Assembly (NCBI GenBank): GCA_029962745.1
Contig: CM057162.1
Span: 13,322,388-13,386,387 of the forward strand
DNA from: Echinometra lucunter
Taxonomy: Eukaryota > Echinodermata > Echinoidea > Camarodonta > Echinometridae
Length of the DNA: 64,000 nt
Direction: 5' to 3'
The position numbers and the translations under genes are program-made. The stretch's first letter is position 1; each line of letters opens with the position of its first letter. This document shows positions 21,711 to 31,960 of this stretch, piece by piece. Below the pieces are notes generated by a model. The model saw only the letters and a list, made by a program, of their open reading frames with translations, was not told where the DNA came from and searched no databases.

Positions 21711-23543
21711 CAGGGGCGTCGCTAGACTATTTTGAATGGGGGGGTGTAGAGGCCAGATTGCCGACAAATAATGCCACCGATTGCCGACGACCAACGTCGA
21801 TAAATTCAACCGTATAAAGCCCATTAAAGCATGTTCAATTGTGCACCTCTATCATATTTTCCTCTTGAACTATATTTTGTTCACCTCACTTGCCGAATGT
21901 GTTTGTTTTCCGAAAACATCCTGTATCTAAATATAATACGAGCGAGCGCAGCGAGCGAGGAAAAATATACACTCTCTTACGTACTTAAGTGATAGTTCTT
22001 CATCAAACTACATGGTGGGCTTAAAGATATCTAAATTAATTATATTTGGTCACCTCTCTGGCCTGATTCATTCGGTTTCAAAGACCATCCTAAATCTTAA
22101 TATTATACGAGCTAGCGCAGCGAGCGAGGAAAACAAATCTATTTTTCATGGTAGAAGTGACAATTCTTTATCAAAATACACGATGATATTAACTATGAGA
22201 TATCTAACTTATACAGGTACATTTGGTCACCTCACTTGTCGAATTCGTTTGCTTTCCCCAATCCATCTTGTATCTGAATATTGTACGAGCGAGCGTAGCG
22301 AGCGAGGAAAAATACATATTTACTCCTTTGCATGATAGAAGTGAAAGTTCTTCATTAAAAAAATGCATGAAGGGCCTTTTGGATATCTTGATTTTGGTCA
22401 CCTCTCTTATCTAATTCATTTGCTTTCAAAGACTATCCTGTATCTAAATATTATACGAGCGAGCGCAGCGAGCGAGGAGAAATATATATATACTCTGTTT
22501 TATGGTAGGTGATAATTCTTCATCAATATACACGATGGGCCTATAGCTTGCAAAATTTGTTTGCTTTCCCCAATCCATCTTGTATATGAATATTATACGA
22601 GCGAGCGTAGCGAGCGAGGAAAAATATATATACTCTATTTTATGGTAGGTGATAATTCTTCATCAATATACACGATGGGCCTATAGCTTGCAAAATTTGA
22701 ATGCTTTCCCCAATCCATCTTGTATATGAATATTATACGAGCGAGCGTAGCGAGCGAGGAAAAATTCATAATCCGTTTCATGGTAGAAGTGAAAGTTCTT
22801 CATCAAAATACACAATTGGCCTTGAAGGTATCTATTTTGATATATTTGGTCACATCTCCTACCTAATTTATTTGCTTTTAAGACCATCCTATATCTAAAT
22901 ATTAAACGAGCGAGCACAGCGAGCGAGGAAAATATACATACTGTTTTTATGGTAGAAGTGATAATTCTTCATCAAAGTACATGATGGGCCTAAAGATAAT
23001 TTATCTAAATTACATATTTGTGTTCATCTCATTTGCCGAATATGTTTGCTTTCAGAAAACATCTTGTATCTGAATATAATACGAGCGAGCGCAGCGAGCT
23101 AGGAAAAATTTACATACTCTTTTTATGGTAGAAGTAATACTTCTTCATCAAAATACATGATGGGCCTAAAGATATCTAGATTAATATATAGTGTTCATCT
23201 CACTAGCCGAATGTGTTTGCTTTCCGAAAACATCCTGTATCTAAATATAATACAAGCGAGCGCAGCAAGCAAGGAAAAATATACACTCTCTTTCGTGGTA
23301 CCAGTATTATTTCGTCGTCAAAATGCACAATTAAATAAGCCGAATATGACTCTATTTGGGCACCTTACTCCTCTTTTTTTTCCTTTTTTTTCCTCCTTCC
23401 TCTTCCCTCTCCTTTCTCTCTCTCTCTCTCTATCTCTTTTTTTTTTCTTTTTTGCCGACAGCGATCGTGAATTTGCCGACAAGAATTTTGAGTGGGGGGG
23501 GGGGTGTCACACCCCCCACACCCCCCCTTTAGCGACGCCCGTG
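21711..23543 (+). mobile_element. hAT-like element with internal tandem array, copy 1
   Basis: An exact 8-bp duplication, GACACTAC, flanks it (21703-21710, 23544-23551). The termini CAGGGGCGTCGCTA and TAGCGACGCCCGTG are inverted repeats with one mismatch. Both ends carry poly-G/C and related subterminal words (ATTGCCGAC, TTTGCCGACA). The interior is an array of nine units of about 140-177 bp. No transposase frame is visible, so it is probably non-autonomous. It sits in the large intron of the Ig/FN3 gene if the exon at 25616 belongs to that gene. Confidence 0.88.
21939..23273 (+). repeat. nine-unit ~170-bp array with GAGCGAGCGCAGCGAGCGAG core
   Basis: Core motifs start at about 21939, 22108, 22285, 22455, 22598, 22738, 22907, 23081 and 23252. 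Each follows CTGTATCTAAATATAATAC-like sequence and precedes GGAAAAATATA. Spacing is near 170 bp except for two units of about 140 bp that are nearly identical. The rest of each unit holds TTCTTCATCAAAATACACGA and GGTCACCTC words. Confidence 0.9.
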
Positions 23544-23551
23544 GACACTAC

Positions 23552-24107
23552 TTGTAGTGCTCGGTTATACTAACCGAGTGCAGCGCAGCAGACACATGCT
23601 TATTGTAACATACTGAAACAACATATTTGTAGTAACTTTCCATTTTCATGATTTCAAAATTGAAAGGAATTTTTAAAAACTGTATGGAAGTATTAATGCA
23701 AAATGAATCATAGAGGTGCTAATCTGTGTTATCAATGTCACCTCCATCTTTATCGGTTATCATCATCACGATTATCCTCCTCATCATCTTCATGATCATG
23801 TCATGTTTTCTTACATTATAATTACTACTTTTGTTATCATTACTGTTATTGTTATTATCAATATTGTTGTTGTTTTTATTCTGTAATCATCTTCTGGTAT
23901 CACCAGAGTTTGTAATACAATTACAATATTCCGGAAGTGAACTCGGGGGGGGGGGGGGGGGGGGGGGGGGAGGTTGCATATTTTTTTTTCTTTTGCGTGT
24001 GTCGTAAAACCGTATTAGGGGAGAAGGCATATCCTATTATCCTTTTACAGGTCCAAAAATTTCGCGACAAGAAAAAAAAAAGGCGCTGATTCATGGCGGC
24101 AATTTTT
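23552..24107. other. no gene; microsatellite and poly-G
   Basis: ATC/ATT-rich sequence at about 23755-23880 and a long poly-G run near 23945-23970. No coding sequence was recognised. Confidence 0.6.
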
Positions 24108-24291
24108 GTCTCGCCTGCGTAGCAAGAGCGAGATATAGGCGCCCTTTTCCGACGGCGGCGGCGGCGGCGGTGGCGTCAACAGTACTCTCATTCCAAAAGT
24201 TTTTGTTCAATTCTCATGAAACTTTTACACAAGACTTATCAAGCATAAAAAATCATGTGGACGGAATTTCAGGTCACAAAGGCAAGTTCAA

Positions 24292-24307
24292 AGGTCAAAT
24301 GAGGTCA
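24292..24307 (+). promoter_or_regulatory. DR4-type AGGTCA direct repeat
   Basis: AGGTCA AATG AGGTCA, two perfect nuclear-receptor half-sites with a 4-bp spacer. The same site recurs at 24457-24472 in the duplicated unit. The motif is read directly; binding is only inferred. Confidence 0.3.
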
Positions 24308-24627
24308 ATGAACTTAAATGAACCGGCGGCGGCGGTGGCGTCAACAGTACTCTCATTCCAAAAGTTTTTGTTCAATTCTCATGAAACTTTTACACAAGAC
24401 TTATCAAGCATAAAAAATCATGTGGACGGAATTTCAGGTCACAAAGGCAAGTTCAAAGGTCAAATGAGGTCAATGAACTTAAATTATGTAGCAAAAACTT
24501 AACCGCAAGGTTAAGTGTTTGATTTTTCCCCCCTCATTTCCAAAGTCTTTGTTCAATTTTCATGAAACTGGTACACAAGTCTTATCAAGTATGAAAAATC
24601 ATGTGAAAGGAATTTCAGGTCACAAAG

Positions 24628-24653
24628 TCAAGGTCAAAGGTCATTTGAGATCA
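24628..24653 (+). promoter_or_regulatory. TCAAGGTCA / DR1 / DR4-like cluster
   Basis: TCAAGGTCA is followed after one base by AGGTCA (DR1) and after four more by AGATCA. A similar cluster at 24782-24807 has AGGTCA, AGATCA and AGGTCA at the same spacings. TCAAGGTCA is the extended half-site used by ERR/SF-1-type receptors. Function is not shown. Confidence 0.3.
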
Positions 24654-25615
24654 ATAATCTTAGATTATGTTGCAAAAACTTCCCCCTCATTTCAAAATTG
24701 TTTAATCAATTTTCATGAAACTGGTACAAAAAGCTTATCAAGTATCAAACATTATGTGGAGCGAATATTAAGGTCACTAAGTCAAGGTCAGAGATCATCT
24801 GAGGTCAATTGATTAAATTTATGTTTCGAAAACTTAACCTTAAGGTTGATTTTTTTCATTTTCACCTTCATTTCAAAAGTATTTGTTCAAATTCCATTAG
24901 ATTTGCCTTCAAGGGTCATTAAGTATCAGGAATAATGTGGGATAATTTTAGTTTATAAAGTTGAGATGAAAGGTCTAATTTGATGAGAATATTATCAAAA
25001 GATCAAATTCAATAATTTTTTAAAAGGATCTATGTACTGTATTCTCTCCGCCTCGGAATAGTATTACTAGATAGATGGCAAGTGCATTATATAATATTAT
25101 TATCATAACCTTCTGGCCATTTTAATACCCACCTCTTGATATATATACATGTATGTGACTAGTTTAGAATGCTGCCATTGAAATTTGTGCGATGCAGGCG
25201 AGACCACCAGGGGCGTTCCACTTGTTGGAATTTGCCTCCGTCTGACACCGTCTAACATAAATAACTAGACGGAGGTAGACAGAATGGTTAAACGGTAGTA
25301 TGAGACTGAGCCTTGAGGAAGAAGATCCCATTGCTGTCTCCAAGTTATATGGGTGTAATAACACGAGTCCTGGGCATCACACAAACTTACATAAATATTC
25401 ATGTACATGTAGGTGCCTTTTTCCTTCTTTTACCACCTTCAAATATGCTTGGTTCTGTCATCTCGTGATCTAACATAGTGCAGAACCAAGCTCTTTATAA
25501 GGTATTTTACAAGTACTTATTAATATGAAGTAACATTTTGTTCACTTATCTCACTATTTCCTTTATTAAATTTTCTCTCTTTTTTTTTTCTTTTTCATTG
25601 ATCCATATTGTGCAG

Positions 25616-25758
25616 GAGCAGGGCCATCAGCATCTGTGCTCACGGAAGTTGATTATCAAATACTAGCCATCATCAGACAAAAGAGACCAGCTATTGTCGG
25701 CATACAGGATGCCCCGAATTCGTTGAGCTCAACAAACAAGCGTTTGAATGTTATTTAG
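25616..25758 (+). CDS. candidate 3' exon of the Ig/FN3 receptor
   Basis: A strong acceptor (long pyrimidine tract, then ATATTGTGCAG) precedes a frame that, joined to the phase-1 end of the FN3 exon (C|GA), reads AGPSASVLTEVDYQILAIIR, then QKRPAIVGIQDAPNSLSS and a TAG stop at 25756. The GPSASV start resembles the end of an FN3 linker. No hydrophobic membrane segment is present, so this would give a secreted or truncated product, or the exon belongs elsewhere. AATAAA hexamers occur about 480-490 bp downstream (26236 and 26248). The intron would be 8.4 kb and full of transposons. Confidence 0.4.
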
Positions 25759-26491
25759 TATAGAATGTTTACAGAATTAACAATTCAAGACATGAATATC
25801 ACTTCCAAAAAACATGAACTGTAGAATCAATTAGATCTAAAGGGGCAATTAAAGATTTGTGCTCAAGTCAAATGTTGTAAACAATGGAAAGATGATGATG
25901 ACAACTACATCTATCACATAAAAAAAACTACTGGTTGTAATTTCCAATGTTATTCTTTCATGGAATTGCATGGAATATTTTTCATTCATCTCTACATTAG
26001 CATTGTTGCTAGAACTGGTGAATCAGTGGAGACTGTGGGTTTTTTCTTTTCAGAGTATCATGGGATATATTGAGCAATATAGTCATGTACCTTCACTTCT
26101 CAATACTGAGGCTTAAACTGTTTAGTGTTTTTCTTATTTTTTTTAGTGTGCAAATTTCCTTCACTTAATGATATTTAATTACGACCATTCTCACAAACAC
26201 ATGTACCGGTCTGCACTTTGCACAAAACAAAACAAATAAATGAGGCAAATAAAATTCATTTCTCAGAAATAATTTTTATGCAGCTTCATAGAAGTTCTTT
26301 TGGGTCAACACTTTTTTTTTTATTCTTGTTGATTCATCAAAATGCTTTCAGTACATTAACATTTATAACTATTCCATTCCCACTACTCCTGTACCTCCAG
26401 AAATGGATAGCATATAGACATCTATGAATGACAGCTCTTGATAAGTATTTCATTGTTCTTCTTCATACAGTTCATCTGACTCAGACCTTAT
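25759..26491. other. possible 3' untranslated region, otherwise nothing
   Basis: AT-rich, with AATAAA motifs near 26236 and 26248. No other exon or repeat was recognised before the composite element begins. Confidence 0.35.
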
Positions 26492-28800
26492 AGTCCGTGG
26501 GCCAGAGGGGGCTACCGTGCGCCCCCCCCCCCTCTGACTCTCCGCCTTGGGTATCATGTTGTTCATTAGTTTCTCTAGTGTCAGAAAAACGAATGTTTCC
26601 AGGAATAAACTCAAATGGATTATGTTTTTTTTAAGCCATTCTTTAAATCAATGTCAAAATCCATGTTTTTCAAATTTTGACCCTTTTCTTGAGGTATGCC
26701 ATTTTTAAAGATTTTAAATGGGCTCTATCTCAACCAAAATGTATTCAATTTGGTTGAACTTTCTATCATATAGTCTTCATCTCATTAGCAATCAACACGC
26801 AAAATTTTAGTCATATCATTTTCATATGCAAATTAGGCCCTAAAATTTGCATATCATTAAATATGGAGATTTCTTGTTTCAAATATTGTCAAAAATCGAT
26901 TTCAAGTTTTATTTTCTTTTTCATGCACTACCAATAATATATTTTCTGCCAAACATCACATCATTCTCTTCATCTATATCTCTACCTGTGGAAAAATGAT
27001 GTTTCCAAGGTCACATGTCCCCCTAGGCTATGTCTCCAGCCCCTTTTCCAACTAAGGTCAAGGTACTTTTTTCGAGGTTTTTGCCTGTTTTTTAGGTTCC
27101 AGCTATGGAACGTACCTGAAATGTCTAGTAGATATTACCAAAATTTCAATTATTCAGTAATGCTTTTTCCTTGTTATTAGAAGGCCACTACATGTTTTTT
27201 TTCTAATAAATATATATATATATTTTTTTACTGCTGTACCAATTGATAGCATGTAAGTGAACATCAATGTTGTGTTATGTATTGATCGATCTATTTTGGA
27301 TGACTATGTGATCAGTTGTTATTCCTTTCATAATTAGAAGCATAGCTATTAGAAGCTGAAGCCAATAATTTTCAAAATTAATTGGCCTGTAATACCACCA
27401 CTGGTTAATACATATTAAGTATAACATATGTTTAGCCTTCATTTCCAGCCCATATTCTGTGATTATCTGATACGAATTTAACCCGTAGTATAGTTAGCGG
27501 TTTCAATAGAAGATATTACATGTACGTTGTATTAATAACTCAGTAGAAGAAATCACTGGTATAAAATGACAGTTTATGGTATCTTTCAATCAAACACAAT
27601 ATCAATCAGAGAAATGTTATTAGTCTATACATCCAACCCTCACTGTAGTCTAGATAACAGCCGATTCACGATAGTGTGTTAATACCACACTTCAAACTAG
27701 TCTTACATTTTATACTTACTATATGAAATTTACATAATGACAATCATCCTTCCAGGTATCCTGATTATTACACATCCATATTCCATTTCAACAGAAATAT
27801 TGCCGTACACACCAGGGGTGGACATTTCCCCCCCCCCCCGCCCCACTGTGTATAAAATGTCATTATATTGTGAAATTTCCAAAAATTCCACCCAAAATGT
27901 GTACCAGATCCTTCAATTTCAACTTTAAAATTGCAAAGGGATTTTTTTTTTCTTCTGGGCGGAGACAAGAATCTGTAAAATATTTATGGGAACAAGCAAG
28001 CAAGGTATAGTAAAGCGACCAAACAAGGGAAGGGTGTTGGACAGGTGTATCCCCCCCACCCCCTTCCCAAAAAATTTTATGTTCAAAGATGCTTGGAAGG
28101 AAGGTGATCTTCTTAATAGAAGGAGACGCAACTGTTTTCATTTCAAAGAACGGAAAGGAAACACTACATAGGTATCAGACTTAAAGTCAGATCAAGAAGA
28201 AACGGAATTGGCGAGTGGTTTTCTACTGCAGTTAGGCTATAGCAAGGAACAGGGACATGATTATGTACATGTCAGGAGCCCAGACAGCAACATCTTGTAG
28301 CACGACACCATATCGTAGCAAGTCATAGTCTATGATATGTCTATAATAAATGCATTTGAAAAACATCAGAAGGTCGCAAACGGTATGAACTATAATTTGT
28401 TTTGGTCTAGAGCACTAAGTTATACAGCGCCTTTGTAATATTCGTTGCTGATATGGCAGTTTGAGATGTGTGATCCTAAGCATTTTGTCAAGTATCAGTG
28501 TAAGTAGACCGTAATATTATCAATCAATAAATCAATCAGTCAGTTAAGTAGGGTAGAACTTCCAAGGTGCACAGAGTGCATCCTTAATGAAGTCCTCCTA
28601 CTCGGTCTTCCTCTTGCATATCCAAGAAGAGTTTCCACAGGGCCACTGTGTACTATGAGCTCTGGATGCGGTTGAGCATTACCCGAAAGACTCTCCGCTG
28701 GGTCACTTTTGAGCTGACCTTTGGAAGGTTCTGTACAGCTCAGAGTTCCTCATTCTCGTTGCGATCTGGTTGACACTCAGAGCCGTCCTCAACATTCTTG
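26492..28800 (+). repeat. left long terminal inverted repeat of copy A
   Basis: An AT-rich outer part (26492 to about 27800) includes TTTCATATGCAAATTAGG and GATGTTTCCAAGGTCACATG. Then comes a poly-C module (27812-28070), the sequence around 28080-28300 with GGAGCCCAGACAGCAAC, and a segment reading as the RTE C-terminal region on the minus strand (28560-28800). The same order recurs reversed at the right end. Confidence 0.7.
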
Positions 28801-29565
28801 TGTTTGTGTTGTTTTTATAAGGGAGGGGATTCCATAAGCCCATAGAATATTCATCGGGCAGTCAAAGGCCTTTCTGAAGTCAATGAACAGCATGACAATG
28901 CAGAGTCTCTTCTCCCTGGTACCCTCAGGAATCGTCCTATAGAACGTGACTGGTGGTGAATCTTCCCTTTAATCTGAAGCCATTCTGCTTGTATCTGAGC
29001 TTTTTGAATCTCTGGGTCAATACAGTTCAGAATCATCCTACTCAGTGTCTTTGCAAAAAGTGACAGCAGTGAGATGTCATCTTCCATTGATTTGTTCCTC
29101 CTTTCTATTGTCAACACACCTACGCTTTCACTACTCTGAAGGATCAGCATGGGAATCGTCCCTAGTAGCTCTCAGGTGTTCTCTGGCTGCACACACTCTG
29201 GGATTGTCAGAGTAGTCTCTCCCATCTCCTTCCTCCTCTCCAGCACCAGGGTCTCTCCTGATTCTGCTTCTGCAGTGATGAAGAATCCATACCTTCTTGT
29301 CACAAACTCATTACTTGCCTCCTACTCGCAGTCATCATTCCCTCTACACAAAACATTGAACTTGTAGCTCAACTCCACAGTGTAGCTACCGATCTTCCTT
29401 TAATGCTCCCCAATCATAGGCAATTCTTCAGTGCTTAGCTTTGCTCTTTCTTAGGCTCTCCATCGGTCATAACAAGCCGAATGATCCCTGCCCAATAGAC
29501 TGAAGTAATTGTAGGGCTCTGTGTCTTTGTCCAGAACACTTTTCCTCCACTTTTTGGACCAAAAC
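28560..29565 (-). pseudogene. RTE-like reverse transcriptase remnant (minus)
   Basis: Read on the minus strand the order is a pre-RT region with a CxxRWRA-like stretch, an RT block resembling QNGFRLKGR and DFRKAFDCPM, then the C-terminal ALSVNQIATRMRNSELY. The better-preserved counterpart is at 44480-45960. Many stops and frameshifts are present. It once encoded the RT of a non-LTR element but cannot work now. Confidence 0.6.
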
Positions 29566-29574
29566 TTCCTGGTG

Positions 29575-29871
29575 AAGATCCTACGGGCTTACGGAATTCT
29601 CAAGATAGTAGGCCTGATATCTTTGATATGCTCAAACACCAGAGCCAAGGTCATGAAACGTGATGGATAGACAGAGTTCGTTAATATACTTACTGGAGAA
29701 CCCGGGGTGGTACATTAGCTCGATAAATCTTTGTCATGCGTCTGGCACTCGATAACCACCATGACTCTGGTTTCACTGTAACTCCGGCACGGACTTGGGA
29801 GCAACGATCAGGAATACACAGGAGGATTTTGTGGATAAGGTGAATAAGGATTGGCAGCATACCACAGCCTG
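29575..29871 (+). pseudogene. RTE-like remnant (plus), part 1
   Basis: The + strand reads AYGILKIVGLISLICSNTRA and KVMKRDG, then a block like FVMRLALDNHHDSGF, then GATIRNTQEDFVDKVNKDW. These resemble RT fingers/palm and thumb sections of RTE-type elements. The YADD region is missing through an internal deletion. The frame continues at 31554 after the hAT-like insertion. Confidence 0.55.
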
Positions 29872-31545
29872 CACGGGCGTCGCTAAAGGGGGGGGGGGAT
29901 GTGACACCCCCCCCCCCCCACTCAAAATTCTTGTCGGCAAATTCACGATCGCTGTCGACAAAAAAAAAGGAGATAGAGAGAGAAATGAGAGGGAAGAGGA
30001 AGGAGGAAAAAAAAAGGAAAAAAGAGGAGTAAGGTGCCCAAATAGAGTCATATTCGGCTCATTTACTTGTGCATTTTGACGACGAAATAATACTGGTACC
30101 ACGAAAGAGAGTGTATATTTTTCCTTGCTCGCCGCGCTCGCCTGTATTATATTTAGATACAGGATGTTTTCGGAAAGCAAACGCATTCGGCTAGTGAGAT
30201 GAACACTATATAATCTAGATATCTTTAGGCCCATCATGTATTTTGATGAAGAAGTATTCTACCATAAAAAGAGTATGTATATTTTTCCTAGCTCGCTGCG
30301 CTCGCTCGTATTATCAGATACAGGATGTTTTCGGAAAGCAAACGTATTCGGCAAATGAGATGAACACAGATATATAATTTAGATAAATTATCTTTAGGCC
30401 CATCATGTATTTTGATGAAGAATTATCACTTCTACCATAAAAAGAGTATGTATATTTTCCTCGCTCGCTGCGCTCGCTCGTGCAATATTTAGATATAGGA
30501 TGGTCTTAAAAGCGAATAAATTAGGTAGGAGATGTGACCAAATATATCAAAATAGGTACCTTAAAGTTAAAGGCCAATCGTGTATTTTGATGAAGAACTT
30601 TCACTTCTACCATGAAAAGGATTACGATTTTTTTTCTCTCTCGCTCCGCTCGCTCCTATAATATTCAGATACAAGATGGATTGGGGAAAGCAAACAAATT
30701 TTGCAAGCTATAGGCCCATCGTGTATATTGATGAAGAATTATTACCTACCATAAAATAGAGTATATATATTTTTCCTCGCTCGCTGCGCTCGCTCGTATA
30801 TTTAGATACAGGATAGTCTTTAAAAGCAAATGAATTAGATAAGAGAGGTGACCAAAAATCAAGATATCCAAAAGGCCCATCATGCATTTTTTTAATGAAG
30901 AACTTTCACTTCTATCATGCAAAGGAGTAAATATGTATTTTTTCTCGCTCGCTACGCTCGCTGGTACAATATTCAGATACAAGATGGATTTGGGAAAGCA
31001 AACGAATTCGACGAGTTGACCAAATGTACCTGTATAAGTTAGATATCTCATAGTTGATACCATCGTGTATTTTGATAAAGAATTGTCACTTCTCCCATGA
31101 AATATAGATTTTTTTTCCTCGCTCGCTGCGCTAGCTCGTATAATATTAAGATTTAGGATGGTCTTTGAAACCGAATGAATCAGGCCAGAGAGGTGACCAA
31201 ATATAATTAATTTAGATATCTTTAAGCCCACCATGTAGTTTGATGAAGAACTATCACTTAAGTACGTAAGAGAGTGTATATTTTCCCTCGCTCGCTGCGC
31301 TCGCTTGTATTATATTTAGATACAGGATGTTTTCGGAAAACAAACACATTCGGCAAATGAGGTGAACAAAATATAGTTCAAAAGGAAGATATGATAGAGG
31401 TGCACATTTGAACATGCCTCAATGGGCTTTATACAGTTGAATTTATCGACGTTGGTCATCGGCAATCGGTGGCATTACTTGTCGGCAATCTGGCCTCTAC
31501 ACCCCTCCCCCCCCCCCCATTCCAAATAGTCTAGCGACGCCCCTG
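29872..31545 (-). mobile_element. hAT-like element with internal array, copy 2 (inverted)
   Basis: Flanked by an exact 8-bp duplication, ACAGCCTG (29864-29871 and 31546-31553). It is a reverse-complement copy of the element at 21711-23543: it begins CACGGGCGTCGCTA and ends TAGCGACGCCCCTG. The interior array has the CTCGCTCGCTGCGCTCGCTC core at about 30125, 30290, 30465, 30640, 30775, 30945, 31120 and 31285. The matching site in composite copy C near 44246 is uninterrupted, so it is an empty site. Confidence 0.9.
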
Positions 31546-31960
31546 ACAGCCTGAAGTCTGTATGGAAATCAGACCTCCGTAAAGACTTAAGAATATGTCT
31601 CTTCACAGCACAGTGGAGTTTGTTTTGTGGTACGGGTCAGAGACCGGGACTTTAACAAAAAAGACTTCAGATGGTGGATGGGTGATACACAAGAATGTTG
31701 AGGACAGTTCTGAGCATCAACCAGATTGCAACAAGAATGAGGAACTCTGAGCTGTACGGAAACCTTACAAATGTCAGGTCAGCTCAAAAGTGAGCCAGAG
31801 GAGAGTGAAGCTCTCAGGCCTTGCACAAAGGCATTCATAGCTCACGGTCCACTCAGTGGCTCTGTATAAACTTTTAAAAGATATGCAAGAAGAGGAAGAC
31901 CTAGGAGGACATACCGATTCAGTAAGGATGCACTGGTCTCCGGGAGAGAGGGGGCATCAC
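31546..31960 (+). pseudogene. RTE-like remnant (plus), part 2: C-terminal region
   Basis: Joined across one duplication copy, the frame gives SLKSVWKSDLRKDLRICLFT, then RTVLSINQIATRMRNSELYG. These match the post-RT part of RTE-type proteins (LYGSETW region, then TRMLR..NSELYG). Stops interrupt it. It is the mirror of the segment at 28560-28800. Confidence 0.6.

Larger units (their letters stand above)
24108..24830 (+). repeat. ~165-bp tandem repeat carrying AGGTCA half-sites
   Basis: Begins with TCTCGCCTGCGTAGCAAGAG and (CGG)n, then units with TTTTTGTTCAATTCTCATGA, GACTTATCAAGCATAAAAAA and AGGTCA clusters. The first two units are virtually identical with a 165-bp shift. Units near 24530-24660 and 24685-24830 are diverged, and a weaker one may extend to about 25000. 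The open frame across the first two units only mirrors the DNA duplication. Confidence 0.85.

Noticed and set aside
21939..23273. Regular spacing of a conserved short repeat, CRISPR-like at first sight
   Set aside because: The spacers are themselves related to each other, units are ~170 bp, the context is a eukaryotic hAT-like element with an 8-bp target-site duplication, and there are no cas genes.
24170..24502. 110-residue open frame with a perfect internal peptide duplication
   Set aside because: It mirrors the 165-bp DNA tandem repeat, and the diverged neighbouring units do not keep the frame.
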